Source: FACHB-T130 sp042747725
GTDB lineage: Bacteria > Cyanobacteriota > Cyanobacteriia > Cyanobacteriales > FACHB-T130
Reading direction: 5' to 3'
Assembly: GCF_042747725.1 (NCBI RefSeq)
Contig: NZ_JBHZGO010000105.1
Coordinates: 62,001-126,000, forward strand
Length of the DNA: 64,000 bases
A model generated the notes under the pieces. It saw only the letters and a program-made list of their open reading frames with translations. It did no database searches and was not told where the DNA came from. Numbering within the stretch: position 1 is the stretch's first letter; every line of letters starts with the position of its first letter. The position numbers and the translations under genes were made by a program. Positions 35,975-45,822 of this stretch are shown piece by piece.

Positions 35975-37069
35975 TCACAGATATCGCTGAAGGACTTGGG
36001 CAGTAGCTTGTCCAGTTTTTGTCCAGCTAAATTGACTAGCTCTAGCGAGACTAGCTTGACGAAGACGCGATCGCAATCCTGAATCCGTCACTACTGCTTG
36101 CATGGCTTCGGCAATTTCCCCCACATTGTAGGGATTGACCAAAATAGCGACGTCACCAGCGACTTCTGGCAGCGAGGAGAGGTTGGAGGTAATCACGGGA
36201 GTGCCACACGCCATTGCTTCTAAAACGGGCAGTCCAAAGCCCTCCCAGAGGCTAGGGAAGACGAGAGCGATCGCTTGATTGATCAGCGTCGGCAATTCCT
36301 CGTAAGGAACGTAATCTAAAAATTTTACCTGGTTGGTTATACCAAGCTGTTCCACCTGCGCCATCAAGACAGGTGTATAACGCTTATCCTCAGACCCAGC
36401 TATCCATAATTCATAGTCACGACAACTAGATAAAGTAGCAAAAGCGTCAATTAATCGAGCAATATTTTTGTAGGGATCGTGGCGACCGATGTAGAGGAAA
36501 TAATTGCGCGTAGGAATATCTAGAAAGCGAAAATGTTTGGCGTCATAAGCCAAAAGAATTGGCGTAATTTTTTCTGCTGGAATGCCGAAGAAGTCAATAA
36601 TATCCTGAGCGGTAGCGCTAGAGTTACAAATAATCTGCTCAGCTTGCGCTAAAACTTGGGGAATGTAGTAGCGGAAGTAGGGTGTTAGGGGAGAAAAGCG
36701 TTTGGGAAACCGCAACGGGATGAGATCGTGAACCATTACCACCGATCGACAGCCAGCATACAACGGCGCTTCAGGAACTGGGGAAAATATTAAACTAGAT
36801 TTTAAGCTTTTATAAATTTGTGGTAGTTTCCACTGCGTCCACAGCAGACGGCGAAAATGCCCTTTTGACCCTTGTGCAGGGGTTAGATTGGGCGGAACTG
36901 GATAGCAGCGATAGTTGGGAAAAGTTTGGGCTGTCAGTAAGGTTGGATCGAGAGGCTGTAGATGCGGAAAAAGATTTATGGCATAGGTGCTGATGCCAGT
37001 AGGTTGGGAAAAAATGAAAGATAGATTGATGAGCAAGTGATTGAATAGGGAATTTTCTAAATTGCTCAT
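35975..37069 (-). CDS. Glycosyltransferase family 4, last gene of operon 1
   Basis: 364 residues of GT-B fold. The N-terminal acceptor domain opens with LINLSFIFSQPTGISTYAIN; the C-terminal donor domain has YIGRHDPYKNIARLIDAF, FPSLWEGFGLPVLEAMACGT and TSNLSSLPEVAGDVAIL, with the EX7E motif of GT4 retaining enzymes. It overlaps the preceding gene by 4 bp, so the two are coupled. Together they should add two successive sugars to the same glycan. Donor and acceptor cannot be read. Confidence 0.93.
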   Translation of the reverse strand: MSNLENSLFNHLLINLSFIFSQPTGISTYAINLFPHLQPLDPTLLTAQTFPNYRCYPVPPNLTPAQGSKGHFRRLLWTQWKLPQIYKSLKSSLIFSPVPEAPLYAGCRSVVMVHDLIPLRFPKRFSPLTPYFRYYIPQVLAQAEQIICNSSATAQDIIDFFGIPAEKITPILLAYDAKHFRFLDIPTRNYFLYIGRHDPYKNIARLIDAFATLSSCRDYELWIAGSEDKRYTPVLMAQVEQLGITNQVKFLDYVPYEELPTLINQAIALVFPSLWEGFGLPVLEAMACGTPVITSNLSSLPEVAGDVAILVNPYNVGEIAEAMQAVVTDSGLRSRLRQASLARASQFSWTKTGQATAQVLQRYL

Positions 37070-38232
37070 GTCAACAATGACTTATATGCCTTAAGCGTTT
37101 CCTGTGCCGTTCTTTCCCAAGAAAATAGTTTAGCTCTTTCTTTACCCTTCTGAATTAATTCACTACGAAGCTGAGAATCACCAATTACTTTCAAAATTGC
37201 ATCTGCCAAGCTAGTCGGATCGTCAGGATCAATGAAAAGGGCTGCATCTCCTGCCACCTCTGGCAGTGAGGAAGTATTAGATGTGATAACAGGTGCGCCT
37301 AGCGTCATTGCTTCCAATACAGGCAGACCAAACCCTTCATAGTAGGAAGGATATACAAAAGCGTCAGCCTTGGAGTAAAACACAGCAACCAGATCATCTG
37401 ATAAATAGTCAAGGTGATGAATTTGGCTTTTCCAAGGTGAGTCTTCAATGGCAGAAAATATTTTTTTGTAATGCCATCCCTTTTGACCAATTAAAACCAA
37501 TTGATGCTCTATTTTGTATTTTTGCTTCAATAAATTAAATGCAGTAATCAAATTATTAATGTTTTTTCTTGGCTCAAGTGTACTTACAAATAGCAAGTAT
37601 GGTTTTGAGAAATCATATCCAATAGATGCCTCTATTTGATGCGCTAGTTCTTCAGATAAATATCCGGAATGGTAGCGACTAGCCAGCGGAGTCACATAAA
37701 TCCGTTGAGGATCTACACCCAAATACTCAACGATATCTTTTTTAGAGCTTTCTGAAATTGTCAGCACTAAATCTGTCCATTGCAAGCATTTTTTTACTCG
37801 TTTATTGTATGTTTTGACAACAGAGTTAGTATAATCTGGAAATTTAATAAAGGTTAAATCATAAATATTCATAATTTTTAGAGTATTTCTACAGGGATAA
37901 ACACAATAATTTGTACCTTGTAATATATCTGGTTCATCCAGGTAATTTTCAAAGTATTTAGATACCATCCAATTCGAGGGTATAGACAATACAATATCTG
38001 AAATCCTGACTGGTATAGGGACTATATGAAACTGAGAATCTATATTCAGAGATTTAGGAGGACATATATTTCTGCGTAGCCAATTTTTTAAGCCAGGTTG
38101 GTAAGCAATACTCAACTGAAAGTTTTCTTTAACCTGTAATGGATGGAGGGAGCGAATTAAGTTACTGACATAAAGACCGACCCCGCTAGCATTTGGCTGT
38201 ATGGGTGTTGCATCAATTGTGATTTTTAGCAT
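37066..38232 (-). CDS. Glycosyltransferase family 4
   Basis: 388 residues, GT-B fold. It starts with LKITIDATPIQPNASGVGLY and has the donor-domain motifs FVSTLEPRKNINNLITAF, YPSYYEGFGLPVLEAMTLGA and TSNTSSLPEVAGDAALFIDP. It is a relative of the gene it overlaps downstream. The base composition is more A/T-rich than the flanking housekeeping genes. It belongs to the operon running from 43983 down to 35975. Confidence 0.93.
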   Translation of the reverse strand: MLKITIDATPIQPNASGVGLYVSNLIRSLHPLQVKENFQLSIAYQPGLKNWLRRNICPPKSLNIDSQFHIVPIPVRISDIVLSIPSNWMVSKYFENYLDEPDILQGTNYCVYPCRNTLKIMNIYDLTFIKFPDYTNSVVKTYNKRVKKCLQWTDLVLTISESSKKDIVEYLGVDPQRIYVTPLASRYHSGYLSEELAHQIEASIGYDFSKPYLLFVSTLEPRKNINNLITAFNLLKQKYKIEHQLVLIGQKGWHYKKIFSAIEDSPWKSQIHHLDYLSDDLVAVFYSKADAFVYPSYYEGFGLPVLEAMTLGAPVITSNTSSLPEVAGDAALFIDPDDPTSLADAILKVIGDSQLRSELIQKGKERAKLFSWERTAQETLKAYKSLLT

Positions 38233-38269
38233 TCAGGTTAAATTATATAGATTCTTTCATAAATGCTTA

Positions 38270-39409
38270 CTAAAATTTAGTTGTAAACCATTCATAAACT
38301 ATATCGGTAACGGGTTCTTGCTCCAAATTTATCCACATGGGTAAACGAACCAGCCGTTCACTTGCGGTATCTGTTACCTTCAAGTTTCCATGAGCTTTTC
38401 CATATTTTTTACCTGCTGGGGATGAGTGCAAGGGAATATAATGAAATACTGCTCCAATTTTTTTATGTTTGAGATATTCCAGCAGTTCTGTTCTATGTTC
38501 TCCATTCTGGAGTAACAGGTAATACAAATGTCCATTTTGTTGGCAATTCTTAGGTATTATGGGGCGTCTGAGGATGCCTTCTTCCTCTAAGTTTAAAAAC
38601 CTTTTGTGGTAGTTTTCCCAGATTCTTAATCGATTCTGGGTAATATCTTCTGCTGATTCTAGTTGAGCCAACAGGAATGCAGCAACAAGTTCACTAGGTA
38701 AGTATGAAGAACCAATATCCACCCATGTATATTTGTCTATCTGCCCTCTAAAAAACTTGCTGCGGTTTGTACCTTTTTCACGGATAATCTCAGCCCGTTC
38801 AATTAATTTAGAATCATTAATTAATAAAGCTCCCCCTTCGCCAGAAATTAAATTTTTAGTTTCGTGAAAGCTTAGAGCAGCCAGATGTCCAATACTACCC
38901 AGAGGTCGCTCCTTGTATTTAGACATTATCCCTTGAGCAGCATCTTCAATTACTAGAAGATTGTATTTGTCTGCCAGTGCCATAATGACATCCATCTCGC
39001 AACCCACACCTGCATAATGAACTGGAACAATGGCTTTAGTATTGGGTGTAATAGCAGCTTCTATCTGAGACTCATCAATATTGAGAGTATCTAGGCGAAT
39101 GTCTACGAAAACTGGCACAGCACCACGCAATACAAAAGCATTAGCAGTGGATACAAATGTGTAAGATGGCATAATTACTTCATCCCCTGGCTGGATGTCT
39201 GCAAGAATTGCTGCCATCTCTAATGCTGCCGTACAAGAATGAGTTAACAATGCTTTGTAACAGCCAATTTCTGACTCTAACCAAGCATGGCATTTTTTAG
39301 TAAATTCACCGTCTCCAGAAAGATGCTGGTTCTTAATGGCTTGAGCTATGTACTCAAGTTCGCGACCCGTAGCAAAAGGAACATTAAAAGGAACTTTATT
39401 AATATTCAC
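38270..39409 (-). CDS. wecE: dTDP-4-amino-4,6-dideoxygalactose transaminase, WecE/RffA-like
   Basis: 379 residues, DegT/DnrJ/EryC1 aminotransferase. It fits WecE: MNINKVPFNVPFATGRELEY, the cofactor loop IEDAAQGIMSKYKERPLGS and the PLP-lysine segment SFHETKNLISGEGGALLIND. WecE transfers an amino group from glutamate to the 4-keto carbon of dTDP-4-keto-6-deoxyglucose to give dTDP-4-amino-4,6-dideoxygalactose. The WecD-like acetyltransferase and the RfbA-like nucleotidyltransferase in the same operon support that pathway. The 4,6-dehydratase RmlB is not in the window. Confidence 0.92.
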   Translation of the reverse strand: MNINKVPFNVPFATGRELEYIAQAIKNQHLSGDGEFTKKCHAWLESEIGCYKALLTHSCTAALEMAAILADIQPGDEVIMPSYTFVSTANAFVLRGAVPVFVDIRLDTLNIDESQIEAAITPNTKAIVPVHYAGVGCEMDVIMALADKYNLLVIEDAAQGIMSKYKERPLGSIGHLAALSFHETKNLISGEGGALLINDSKLIERAEIIREKGTNRSKFFRGQIDKYTWVDIGSSYLPSELVAAFLLAQLESAEDITQNRLRIWENYHKRFLNLEEEGILRRPIIPKNCQQNGHLYYLLLQNGEHRTELLEYLKHKKIGAVFHYIPLHSSPAGKKYGKAHGNLKVTDTASERLVRLPMWINLEQEPVTDIVYEWFTTKF

Positions 39410-39449
39410 GGCTTTTATAAAATCGCTGACTAAATTTACTACTTAAAAT

Positions 39450-40643
39450 TTAATAACCCCCTGTTTGCGTTACATACATTAAATATACTAACCCATTAAT
39501 AGAATGAAATCCAAAAATTAATAAACAAAGAAAAAACTTGGTTCTTAATTTATGGAGAATACTGGCAAAGTAAAAATCATCTAAATTTTGTTGTTTAAAT
39601 AAAAATGAAATTGAATAAACAAAAAGTATAAATAAAGTAATCTGTCCCCCCCACAAAAAGTTACCAGCATACATCCTACTTGATTCTCCTAAAAAGTAAA
39701 TATAAAAAATGGAGACTAAGAATATTAACCAAGCTAAGTTAAGGCTAAACTCATTTTTAGCTTTTTCCCAAAATAAAATATAAACAGATAATGGGAAAAG
39801 AATCGACATTATAAAATCATATAAAAGACTGGTAGAGTAAAAACTCATCACCGTAAAAGGGGCGAAAATAATACTACTTCTTCCTCCTTTTATAAAAGTT
39901 GGATCGTTGAGGTATGTCAAGCTGAACTGCCATCCAAGAACTATGAGTGCTGGAAAACACAAACTCCAAATTATTGACATCCAATTTATAAGCTTATTCA
40001 TGTATAATTTATATATTATTACAAAGAATACGGCTGGTATCAGACAAATAATATAATTTGGCTTTGTTATTAAGGACAGTATTGTAAGAAAAAACAAACT
40101 TAAATTTAATTTCTTAGAATAGTATGTTGGGTGCTTAAAAATTTTAGTTATTGTATTCAAAATCAATAGGCATATCGGTTTAGCAAGCAGAGTCGTGGCA
40201 CTATGATACATAGTTATACCTATATACCCAAGATAAAGCCTAGGGTATGTAAATAAACTAATAGGTGTAATAATCATCAAAGCCAAAGTTATCGGTATTG
40301 AGTAAAATTCCTTTTTATAAAAATGAGAAAAAGGAATCGTTTGGCGAATATTATATTCAGTAATTATGGCTAAAATCCAACAAGCACATATAGGAATAAC
40401 ATAGTATCCGGCAATATTAAAACTAATGAAAGGAGCAAGTTTATGTATGGTAATAACGAGTAATTGATATAAAAAATGGGGAGTCCCAATAAATTTTCCT
40501 TGTGCCATTTTTTGAGCTAATTCAATATGGAAAGTATAAGTTTCTGTTGGATCAGCTGGGTAGAGGCGAGAAAGAGGTAAGCCCCAGAGTACAGTAACTC
40601 CGATAAGTAGAATGATTGTTGTAATTAAGTTGCTTTTTTTCAC
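39450..40643 (-). CDS. Polytopic membrane protein of the glycan operon
   Basis: 397 residues with about ten hydrophobic segments and many Ile, Leu and Phe; the gene is strikingly A/T-rich. An early loop after the first helix (GLPLSRLYPADPTETYTFHI) holds acidic residues, as in GT-C glycosyltransferases that use polyprenyl-linked donors. No family could be assigned with certainty. It lies 6 bp after the methyltransferase gene and 40 bp before wecE. A sugar-transfer or glycan-handling role is inferred from place and topology only. Confidence 0.7.
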   Translation of the reverse strand: MKKSNLITTIILLIGVTVLWGLPLSRLYPADPTETYTFHIELAQKMAQGKFIGTPHFLYQLLVITIHKLAPFISFNIAGYYVIPICACWILAIITEYNIRQTIPFSHFYKKEFYSIPITLALMIITPISLFTYPRLYLGYIGITMYHSATTLLAKPICLLILNTITKIFKHPTYYSKKLNLSLFFLTILSLITKPNYIICLIPAVFFVIIYKLYMNKLINWMSIIWSLCFPALIVLGWQFSLTYLNDPTFIKGGRSSIIFAPFTVMSFYSTSLLYDFIMSILFPLSVYILFWEKAKNEFSLNLAWLIFLVSIFYIYFLGESSRMYAGNFLWGGQITLFILFVYSISFLFKQQNLDDFYFASILHKLRTKFFLCLLIFGFHSINGLVYLMYVTQTGGY

Positions 40644-40649
40644 TTTTTT

Positions 40650-41516
40650 TCACTTCTTGGCAATTAACAGTAGAGAGCCGCCAAATGGAAATGACAAACC
40701 TAGACGGATTGCTGCACGTTCAAAATCAAGCACTTTTCCTAAAATAGAATTGGCTAAACCGCTTATTCTCAGTTCGGCCAAAGGATCGTAGTCTGGCTTA
40801 GGTCGTTGCTGCTGCGATCGCGAGAGAAACATGAGGGGTAGGAGGAGTGAGACAAAAGATGTCATTCTCACAATTTTAAACCCAGCCCGTTGTACTTTTG
40901 TTTTTAAATCTTGAGCGCGATATCGGCGTACATGGTGAGCATAATCGTCGGCTTGGCTCCATAGCCAAGGATGCTGTGGAACTGTTAGGATAATTCCCCC
41001 TTCTGCTTTTGTTGCTCTATACATTTCAGCTAGAACTCTCCGATCTTCTTTAATATGTTCCAGCACGTCAAAAGCACCGATAATATCAAATTCGCGCTCG
41101 AAGGGAATTTTACAAGCATCCATCTGGAATAACTCAGCTTTAGAAAGCCGCTGGGCGGCCAAAGCTAAGCCTGTGCTGAATATTTCACTTCCATACAAGG
41201 TTAGCCTAGGGAATGCTTCCTCAATACCAGATAAAACAAAACCAGTTCCACAACCAATTTCTAAAAGGGTTTGAGCTTGGGGAAAGTAGCACTGTAGTGC
41301 CCAAAGGAGCAAGCGGTTGCGGGAACAAAACCAAAAATTCTTGGCTTCTAGAGTGGCTAACTGGGAAAAAAAACTAGGCTCGTAATTATCATTTATTTTG
41401 GCAAATTCAGGTGCAAATGATAGATAGCCCTCAATTCGTTTAGGTTTACAAGAACATGAAGGACATGCCCAGTTCAAGCTATCAAATCGCGTGCTACACT
41501 TGCTACAAATTTTCAT
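40650..41516 (-). CDS. Class I SAM methyltransferase with zinc-ribbon N-terminus
   Basis: 288 residues. A four-Cys ribbon comes first (CSKCSTRFDSLNWACPSCSC), followed by the SAM-binding Rossmann domain: LLEIGCGTGFVLSGIEEAFP and FDIIGAFDVLEHIKEDRRVL, then VPQHPWLWSQADDYAHHVRR. The layout resembles methyltransferases in polysaccharide loci. The C-terminus after about residue 215 has hydrophobic stretches. It could cap or decorate the glycan; the target is unknown. Confidence 0.88.
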   Translation of the reverse strand: MKICSKCSTRFDSLNWACPSCSCKPKRIEGYLSFAPEFAKINDNYEPSFFSQLATLEAKNFWFCSRNRLLLWALQCYFPQAQTLLEIGCGTGFVLSGIEEAFPRLTLYGSEIFSTGLALAAQRLSKAELFQMDACKIPFEREFDIIGAFDVLEHIKEDRRVLAEMYRATKAEGGIILTVPQHPWLWSQADDYAHHVRRYRAQDLKTKVQRAGFKIVRMTSFVSLLLPLMFLSRSQQQRPKPDYDPLAELRISGLANSILGKVLDFERAAIRLGLSFPFGGSLLLIAKK

Positions 41517-41536
41517 TTTAATTTAGTAAATTAGTA

Positions 41537-42217
41537 TTATTTCACTAAGATATGGTAAACATCGACTGTATTCCTAAACTTAAATCCCAGTGAAGAGTAG
41601 AGATTAAGAACTGAAATATTAGAAGCTGAAATTGAGCTTGTCAGTTCCTGATATCCGTGGCTAAATAGTTCTTGACAAGCAACGCTCCAAAAGTACTTAG
41701 CCATTCCTCTGCCCCTATATTCTTCACTTAACGCATGAAGGACGATTTTATTTTTAACACATCCCCAAAATCCAGCTATCCGACCATCGGACATCAGTCC
41801 AAAAACATTTTGAGAGTTACAAAGTTCTTTAAGCCATAAATCATATCTAAGATCGGCTTGATTCCGATCTAAATTAAAATCTTTATGAAATCGACCATGA
41901 GTAAAAGCTCCATGAGAGATTTTAGTTAAATCGTCTATAGAGACTAACTTAGAAATTTGAATTCCTGGTTTTACATATTCCACAAAGCTATTGGGGTTGC
42001 AGTAGGGTTCAATTAAGGTATCACAGTAATAAAAACCATACTCATGTAAAACTTTTTTAGAGGAAAGTGGATCGATTTTTACAGTGTAATGTCCGGGTTG
42101 GATCGCCTTAAAAACCGACTTAAATACTTCTTCTGATTTATAAACAATTTCAAAGGTATCGAAGCCAAATACTCTGCTATCCCAAGGAGTCTGCAAAATA
42201 TACTCAGAAATGTCCAT
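41537..42217 (-). CDS. GNAT acetyltransferase, WecD/RffC-like
   Basis: 226 residues. The opening LQTPWDSRVFGFDTFEIV and the central GAFTHGRFHKDFNLDR with YDLWLKELCNS match the WecD type that acetylates the 4-amino group of dTDP-4-amino-4,6-dideoxygalactose. The acetyl-CoA loop is LSEEYRGRGMAKYFWSVACQ and the C-terminal motif is NISVLNLYSSLGFKFRNTVD. It overlaps the preceding gene by 14 bp. The aminotransferase four genes on supports this reading; a close relative acting on another amino sugar is possible. Confidence 0.85.
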   Translation of the reverse strand: MDISEYILQTPWDSRVFGFDTFEIVYKSEEVFKSVFKAIQPGHYTVKIDPLSSKKVLHEYGFYYCDTLIEPYCNPNSFVEYVKPGIQISKLVSIDDLTKISHGAFTHGRFHKDFNLDRNQADLRYDLWLKELCNSQNVFGLMSDGRIAGFWGCVKNKIVLHALSEEYRGRGMAKYFWSVACQELFSHGYQELTSSISASNISVLNLYSSLGFKFRNTVDVYHILVK

Positions 42218-43190
42218 TATTTACACCTTGTGTTTGCTTTGGCTCAGCTAGGCTTTTTAAAGTTGAAGGGGTAAATGTAGAATTTCTGATTAGATATAAA
42301 GGTCTTTTCTTAGCTTCATCAAAACTTTTCCCTAAGTAGATGCCAATAATGCCAAGATTAGAAATAATAATTCCGCCTAGGAAATACAAAGAAACAATAA
42401 GGCTACTCCAACCCGTAACAACTGAACCATAAATTGCTGCATTTATAAAAATATAAGCTCCATATAAAAAAGCAAAAACCGATATCATAAAGCCCAACCT
42501 AATAGATAACCGGAGTGGTTTATCAGAATAAGCAATTGTAGTTTCAGATGCTAATTTCCAAAGCTTGCGAAACGTGTATGTACTTTTCCCAGTTAGGCGA
42601 GAATCATGCGTTACATCAATGCTGGCAGTCGGGAAACCCATCCAGTCTACCAAACCACCAAAGAATCTCAGTTGTTCGCGCATAAGACGAAAACTTTCTA
42701 AAACTTTCCGCGAAATCATGCGGAAGTTACCAACTTGAGCATCATATTTGATATCTGCAAGGTAGCTGAATATTTTATAAAATAGCCTCGAAGTCAGGCG
42801 CTTCAGAATTGGATCTTTTCGCTTACCTCTTCGAGCAAGCACTACATCATAACCTTCTTGTGCTTTGGCGTAAAATCGGGGGATTTCTTCAGGACGATCC
42901 TGCAAATCACAGTCCATCACCACCACCCAGTCACCATCACAATGATCTAAACCAGCTGTAATTCCGTAATGTTGTCCAAAATTGCGACTGAACTGAATTC
43001 CCTTAACTCGCCGATCCTGATGGGCTAACTCCAGAATGATCTCCCAGGAGCGATCGCCCCCACAGTCCTCTACCAAAATTATCTCAAAATCTTCTGAAAT
43101 TGTTTCTAAAGAATCTTTTAGACGTTTATAGAGTTCATGCAAACACTTCTCAGCTTTATAAACAGGAATAACCACAGATATGTGAGGCAT
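42204..43190 (-). CDS. GT2 glycosyltransferase with two C-terminal membrane helices
   Basis: 328 residues from the ATG at 43190; the frame extends to 43235 but that would overlap the preceding gene by 29 bp. A GT-A domain opens with ISVVIPVYKAEKCLHELYKR and has DCDLQDRPEEIPRFYAKAQE, then the ArnC/dolichol-phosphate-type segment AQVGNFRMISRKVLES. Two helices near the end (SIRLGFMISVFAFLYGAYIF; LYFLGGIIISNLGIIGIYLG) anchor it. Such enzymes put a sugar on undecaprenyl phosphate, as donor for membrane transferases. That fits the GT-C-like proteins nearby. Confidence 0.9.
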   Translation of the reverse strand: MPHISVVIPVYKAEKCLHELYKRLKDSLETISEDFEIILVEDCGGDRSWEIILELAHQDRRVKGIQFSRNFGQHYGITAGLDHCDGDWVVVMDCDLQDRPEEIPRFYAKAQEGYDVVLARRGKRKDPILKRLTSRLFYKIFSYLADIKYDAQVGNFRMISRKVLESFRLMREQLRFFGGLVDWMGFPTASIDVTHDSRLTGKSTYTFRKLWKLASETTIAYSDKPLRLSIRLGFMISVFAFLYGAYIFINAAIYGSVVTGWSSLIVSLYFLGGIIISNLGIIGIYLGKSFDEAKKRPLYLIRNSTFTPSTLKSLAEPKQTQGVNNGHF

Positions 43191-43206
43191 AATTTTTGAC
43201 CTAATC

Positions 43207-43983
43207 TCAGATGTCGTGCAAAATTTTATTATCATTTAACAACATGAGATTGTTGGCTTCATTGAATGAATTGAAAGTTCCTGCATCCATCCAGCGTCCA
43301 TTCACAAAACTAAACTGCAACTGACCCTGTTTTAAATAAAGTTCGTTAATAGCAGTAATTTCCAGTTCTCCTCGCTCGGACGGCTGAACCTTACGTATCA
43401 AATTAAACACTTGGCTATCGTACATATAACAACCGACAACAGCATAGTTGGTCTTGGGTTCTGTAGGTTTTTCCTCAATCTTAATAATTTGCTTTTCATC
43501 AAGAGCTGCGATCGCAAATCGTTCTGGATCTCCCACTTCCTTGAGGAGAACTCTAGCTCCCTCAGGTTGTTCCGCAAAAGCTTCAACGTGCTGACGGATA
43601 GAATACTCGAAAATATTATCACCTAATAGCACAACTATTTTTTTTCCTTGTGCAAATTGCTCCCCAAGGGATAAAGCGTCAGCAATGCCTGCTGCTTCTT
43701 CTTGCACTCGGTATGTAAATTCACAGGCAAATCGTTTTCCCGATCCTAAAGAATTCACAACATCCCCCATATGGTTGGTGGAAGTCACTATCAAAATATC
43801 TGTGATACCTGAACTTGCTAGTTGTTTAACTGAATGCCAGATCATGGGTTCTTTCCCAACTGGCAACAAGTGCTTATTAGTGACTTCCGTCAAGGGGGCA
43901 AGACGTGTTCCTTTACCACCAGCAAGAATGATTCCTTTCACGCTAATCTCTGTAGTTTTTGAATAAGAAACTAATTCAAGCAT
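43207..43983 (-). CDS. Sugar-1-phosphate nucleotidyltransferase, RfbA-like
   Basis: 258 residues as drawn; a GTG at 43941 would start at VKGIILAGGKGTRLAPLTEV, the usual N-terminus, and is the likelier start. It has the nucleotide loop GGKGTRL, HLLPVGKEPMIWHSVKQL, the metal site LLGDNIFEYS and EEKPTEPKTNYAVVGCYMYD. It makes NDP-sugar from sugar-1-phosphate and NTP; the short RmlA type makes dTDP-glucose, the precursor for the aminotransferase product. First gene of the 43983-35975 operon. Confidence 0.9.
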   Translation of the reverse strand: MLELVSYSKTTEISVKGIILAGGKGTRLAPLTEVTNKHLLPVGKEPMIWHSVKQLASSGITDILIVTSTNHMGDVVNSLGSGKRFACEFTYRVQEEAAGIADALSLGEQFAQGKKIVVLLGDNIFEYSIRQHVEAFAEQPEGARVLLKEVGDPERFAIAALDEKQIIKIEEKPTEPKTNYAVVGCYMYDSQVFNLIRKVQPSERGELEITAINELYLKQGQLQFSFVNGRWMDAGTFNSFNEANNLMLLNDNKILHDI

Positions 43984-44059
43984 TGAGGATTTTCTGTTAT
44001 AAGCGGAGATAAAACTGAAACTGACGAAGTTTTGCTTTTGTTAAGGTTGCACCTGAAAA

Positions 44060-45724
44060 CTACCTTGTAAGATTGCGATAACCCGCTAGAGTACCATAAT
44101 GCGAACTTTCCAGGACAAAAATTTGTTTCCAGTTCGGATCGTTACGTATGTGGTCTGCTATATATTTAGCCACTAAACGGCTTTTTCGACTAGGAATCGC
44201 TTGCCACTGAGTATTTTTATTTTTATCCGCCTGCCTTGGGTCATCAAACACTACAGCAATGTCAGCCCTTTTAGTAGTATCAGCGTAAACACGCTCGCTT
44301 AGTTTGTTTTCAGGCAGGTTAGGATAGAAGCCCAACCAGTATGATTCATGAACCGTGAAAAGGTCATTAGCTGGTGAGGGTAACTTACCGTAGCGGTAGA
44401 ACGTTTCCATAGTTGGTATATAGATATATTCATCAAAGTAAGTACACCAAACTACTAAGTTGCCCTGTTTGGACAATTCTTGAGCTAGAGCCACGTCCAG
44501 CGCTTTTAGATCCCGATGCTCAGGAGAAGGATGGGTTGCTAGCTGGTAGTTATCTAAAGCTGCACGTCCTCCCACCAAAAGCGCTATGGCAATTAATATA
44601 ACTGAAAGTTGTGACAGGACTCGACCGCTCGCTCCCTGCTGGCTTATTGCCACAGGTGAGACAGCTGCAAAGAAGAGCAGGGGTAATGCATACATTGTTG
44701 ACTGCCCTCCCTCACCTACACGCAGTACAACTACCAAGAACAAAATAACCGCACTGGCACACCAAACTGAAATTACTAAGCTTTTCCAGTTCTGGGTAAT
44801 ATCTTTGCGAAACCACACTAGGTTAATTCCACAAATTGTAAACAGCATCAAAGCTCCAGGAAGCCCAAACAGGTAGTCTACTAAAAAGTGGATTACAAAA
44901 TTAGCTGATGAGAGCAAGTCCTGATTTAATGCATAGCCATAGACCGTGTAATACTCTATGTTGCTGTTAAAATGGGCAATCAAGAAGTACCCAGCTAATA
45001 GGGCAGCCGTGACACAGATAACACCAAGTGGCAACAAGATTGTCTTCACTAGGTCGCCCTCTCGCCGCCATCGTTGGATAAGGTAGACAGCCAAGACAGG
45101 TACACAGATGAAAACGACGTAGGCGGCTGCTATGTAGCGGCTGAGAGTAGCAAAGGAGCCTAGAGTTGCAAACGCTACCAGCCATTTCAAACTCTGCGCG
45201 CCGGACGAATTTAACAGGCACAAAACTGCCCCTCCAACCAGGAAAGCAGCTGGCAGGTCTAACCAGTAAGCACCTAAGCCAAGTCTCGGATGAAACATCA
45301 CCGGAGTAGCACAGAACAAAAACATACAGGCGATCGCGTAGGGAGTGCAACCAGTTCGACGGTGAACTGTCCAACCAAGCAGCCCTAAAAAAATGAAGAG
45401 CATTGGCAGGGCAGTAGCCACATGACCTACATTACTAGCTAGCAAATCAGGAGCAAAAAGGATCAGCGGCACTGTCCGTAACGGATGTCTCCCGTTGCCC
45501 AGCCATTCTTGTATAGCTAACGCAAGACGCCCCTCATTTGCTACGCGGACGTGCAGACGAGCATTCTGTAGAGAGTAGGAGATAGGGTCGTAGAAGTAAG
45601 AATAGTTTTCAAAGTAAGCATGCTCAATCCTGATAGTGAGAAACCCCATGACGCTGGTTAGGAAAAAAGCGCACAAAAAGATTACAAAGACTGGAGTCTT
45701 TAGCCAATTTCTTATCCTGCTCAT
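44060..45724 (-). CDS. Polytopic membrane protein, GT-C-like
   Basis: 554 residues with about ten to eleven membrane segments. After the first helix comes an extracytoplasmic loop IEHAYFENYSYFYDPISYSL, where GT-C enzymes keep their catalytic acidic residues, and there is a large C-terminal soluble region (from about residue 400). Similar in design to ArnT/GT39-type transferases that use polyprenyl-phosphate sugars on the outside of the membrane. No closer assignment is possible by eye. Confidence 0.75.
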   Translation of the reverse strand: MSRIRNWLKTPVFVIFLCAFFLTSVMGFLTIRIEHAYFENYSYFYDPISYSLQNARLHVRVANEGRLALAIQEWLGNGRHPLRTVPLILFAPDLLASNVGHVATALPMLFIFLGLLGWTVHRRTGCTPYAIACMFLFCATPVMFHPRLGLGAYWLDLPAAFLVGGAVLCLLNSSGAQSLKWLVAFATLGSFATLSRYIAAAYVVFICVPVLAVYLIQRWRREGDLVKTILLPLGVICVTAALLAGYFLIAHFNSNIEYYTVYGYALNQDLLSSANFVIHFLVDYLFGLPGALMLFTICGINLVWFRKDITQNWKSLVISVWCASAVILFLVVVLRVGEGGQSTMYALPLLFFAAVSPVAISQQGASGRVLSQLSVILIAIALLVGGRAALDNYQLATHPSPEHRDLKALDVALAQELSKQGNLVVWCTYFDEYIYIPTMETFYRYGKLPSPANDLFTVHESYWLGFYPNLPENKLSERVYADTTKRADIAVVFDDPRQADKNKNTQWQAIPSRKSRLVAKYIADHIRNDPNWKQIFVLESSHYGTLAGYRNLTR

Positions 45725-45822
45725 TTGATTAGCTCCTTACTAGGATTATTGCTTGTTTAGTTCTCCTAAGACTCTATAGGGTTGCATCTATCTAGATAAA
45801 ACCTAGAGTTATTTACTTCCTT

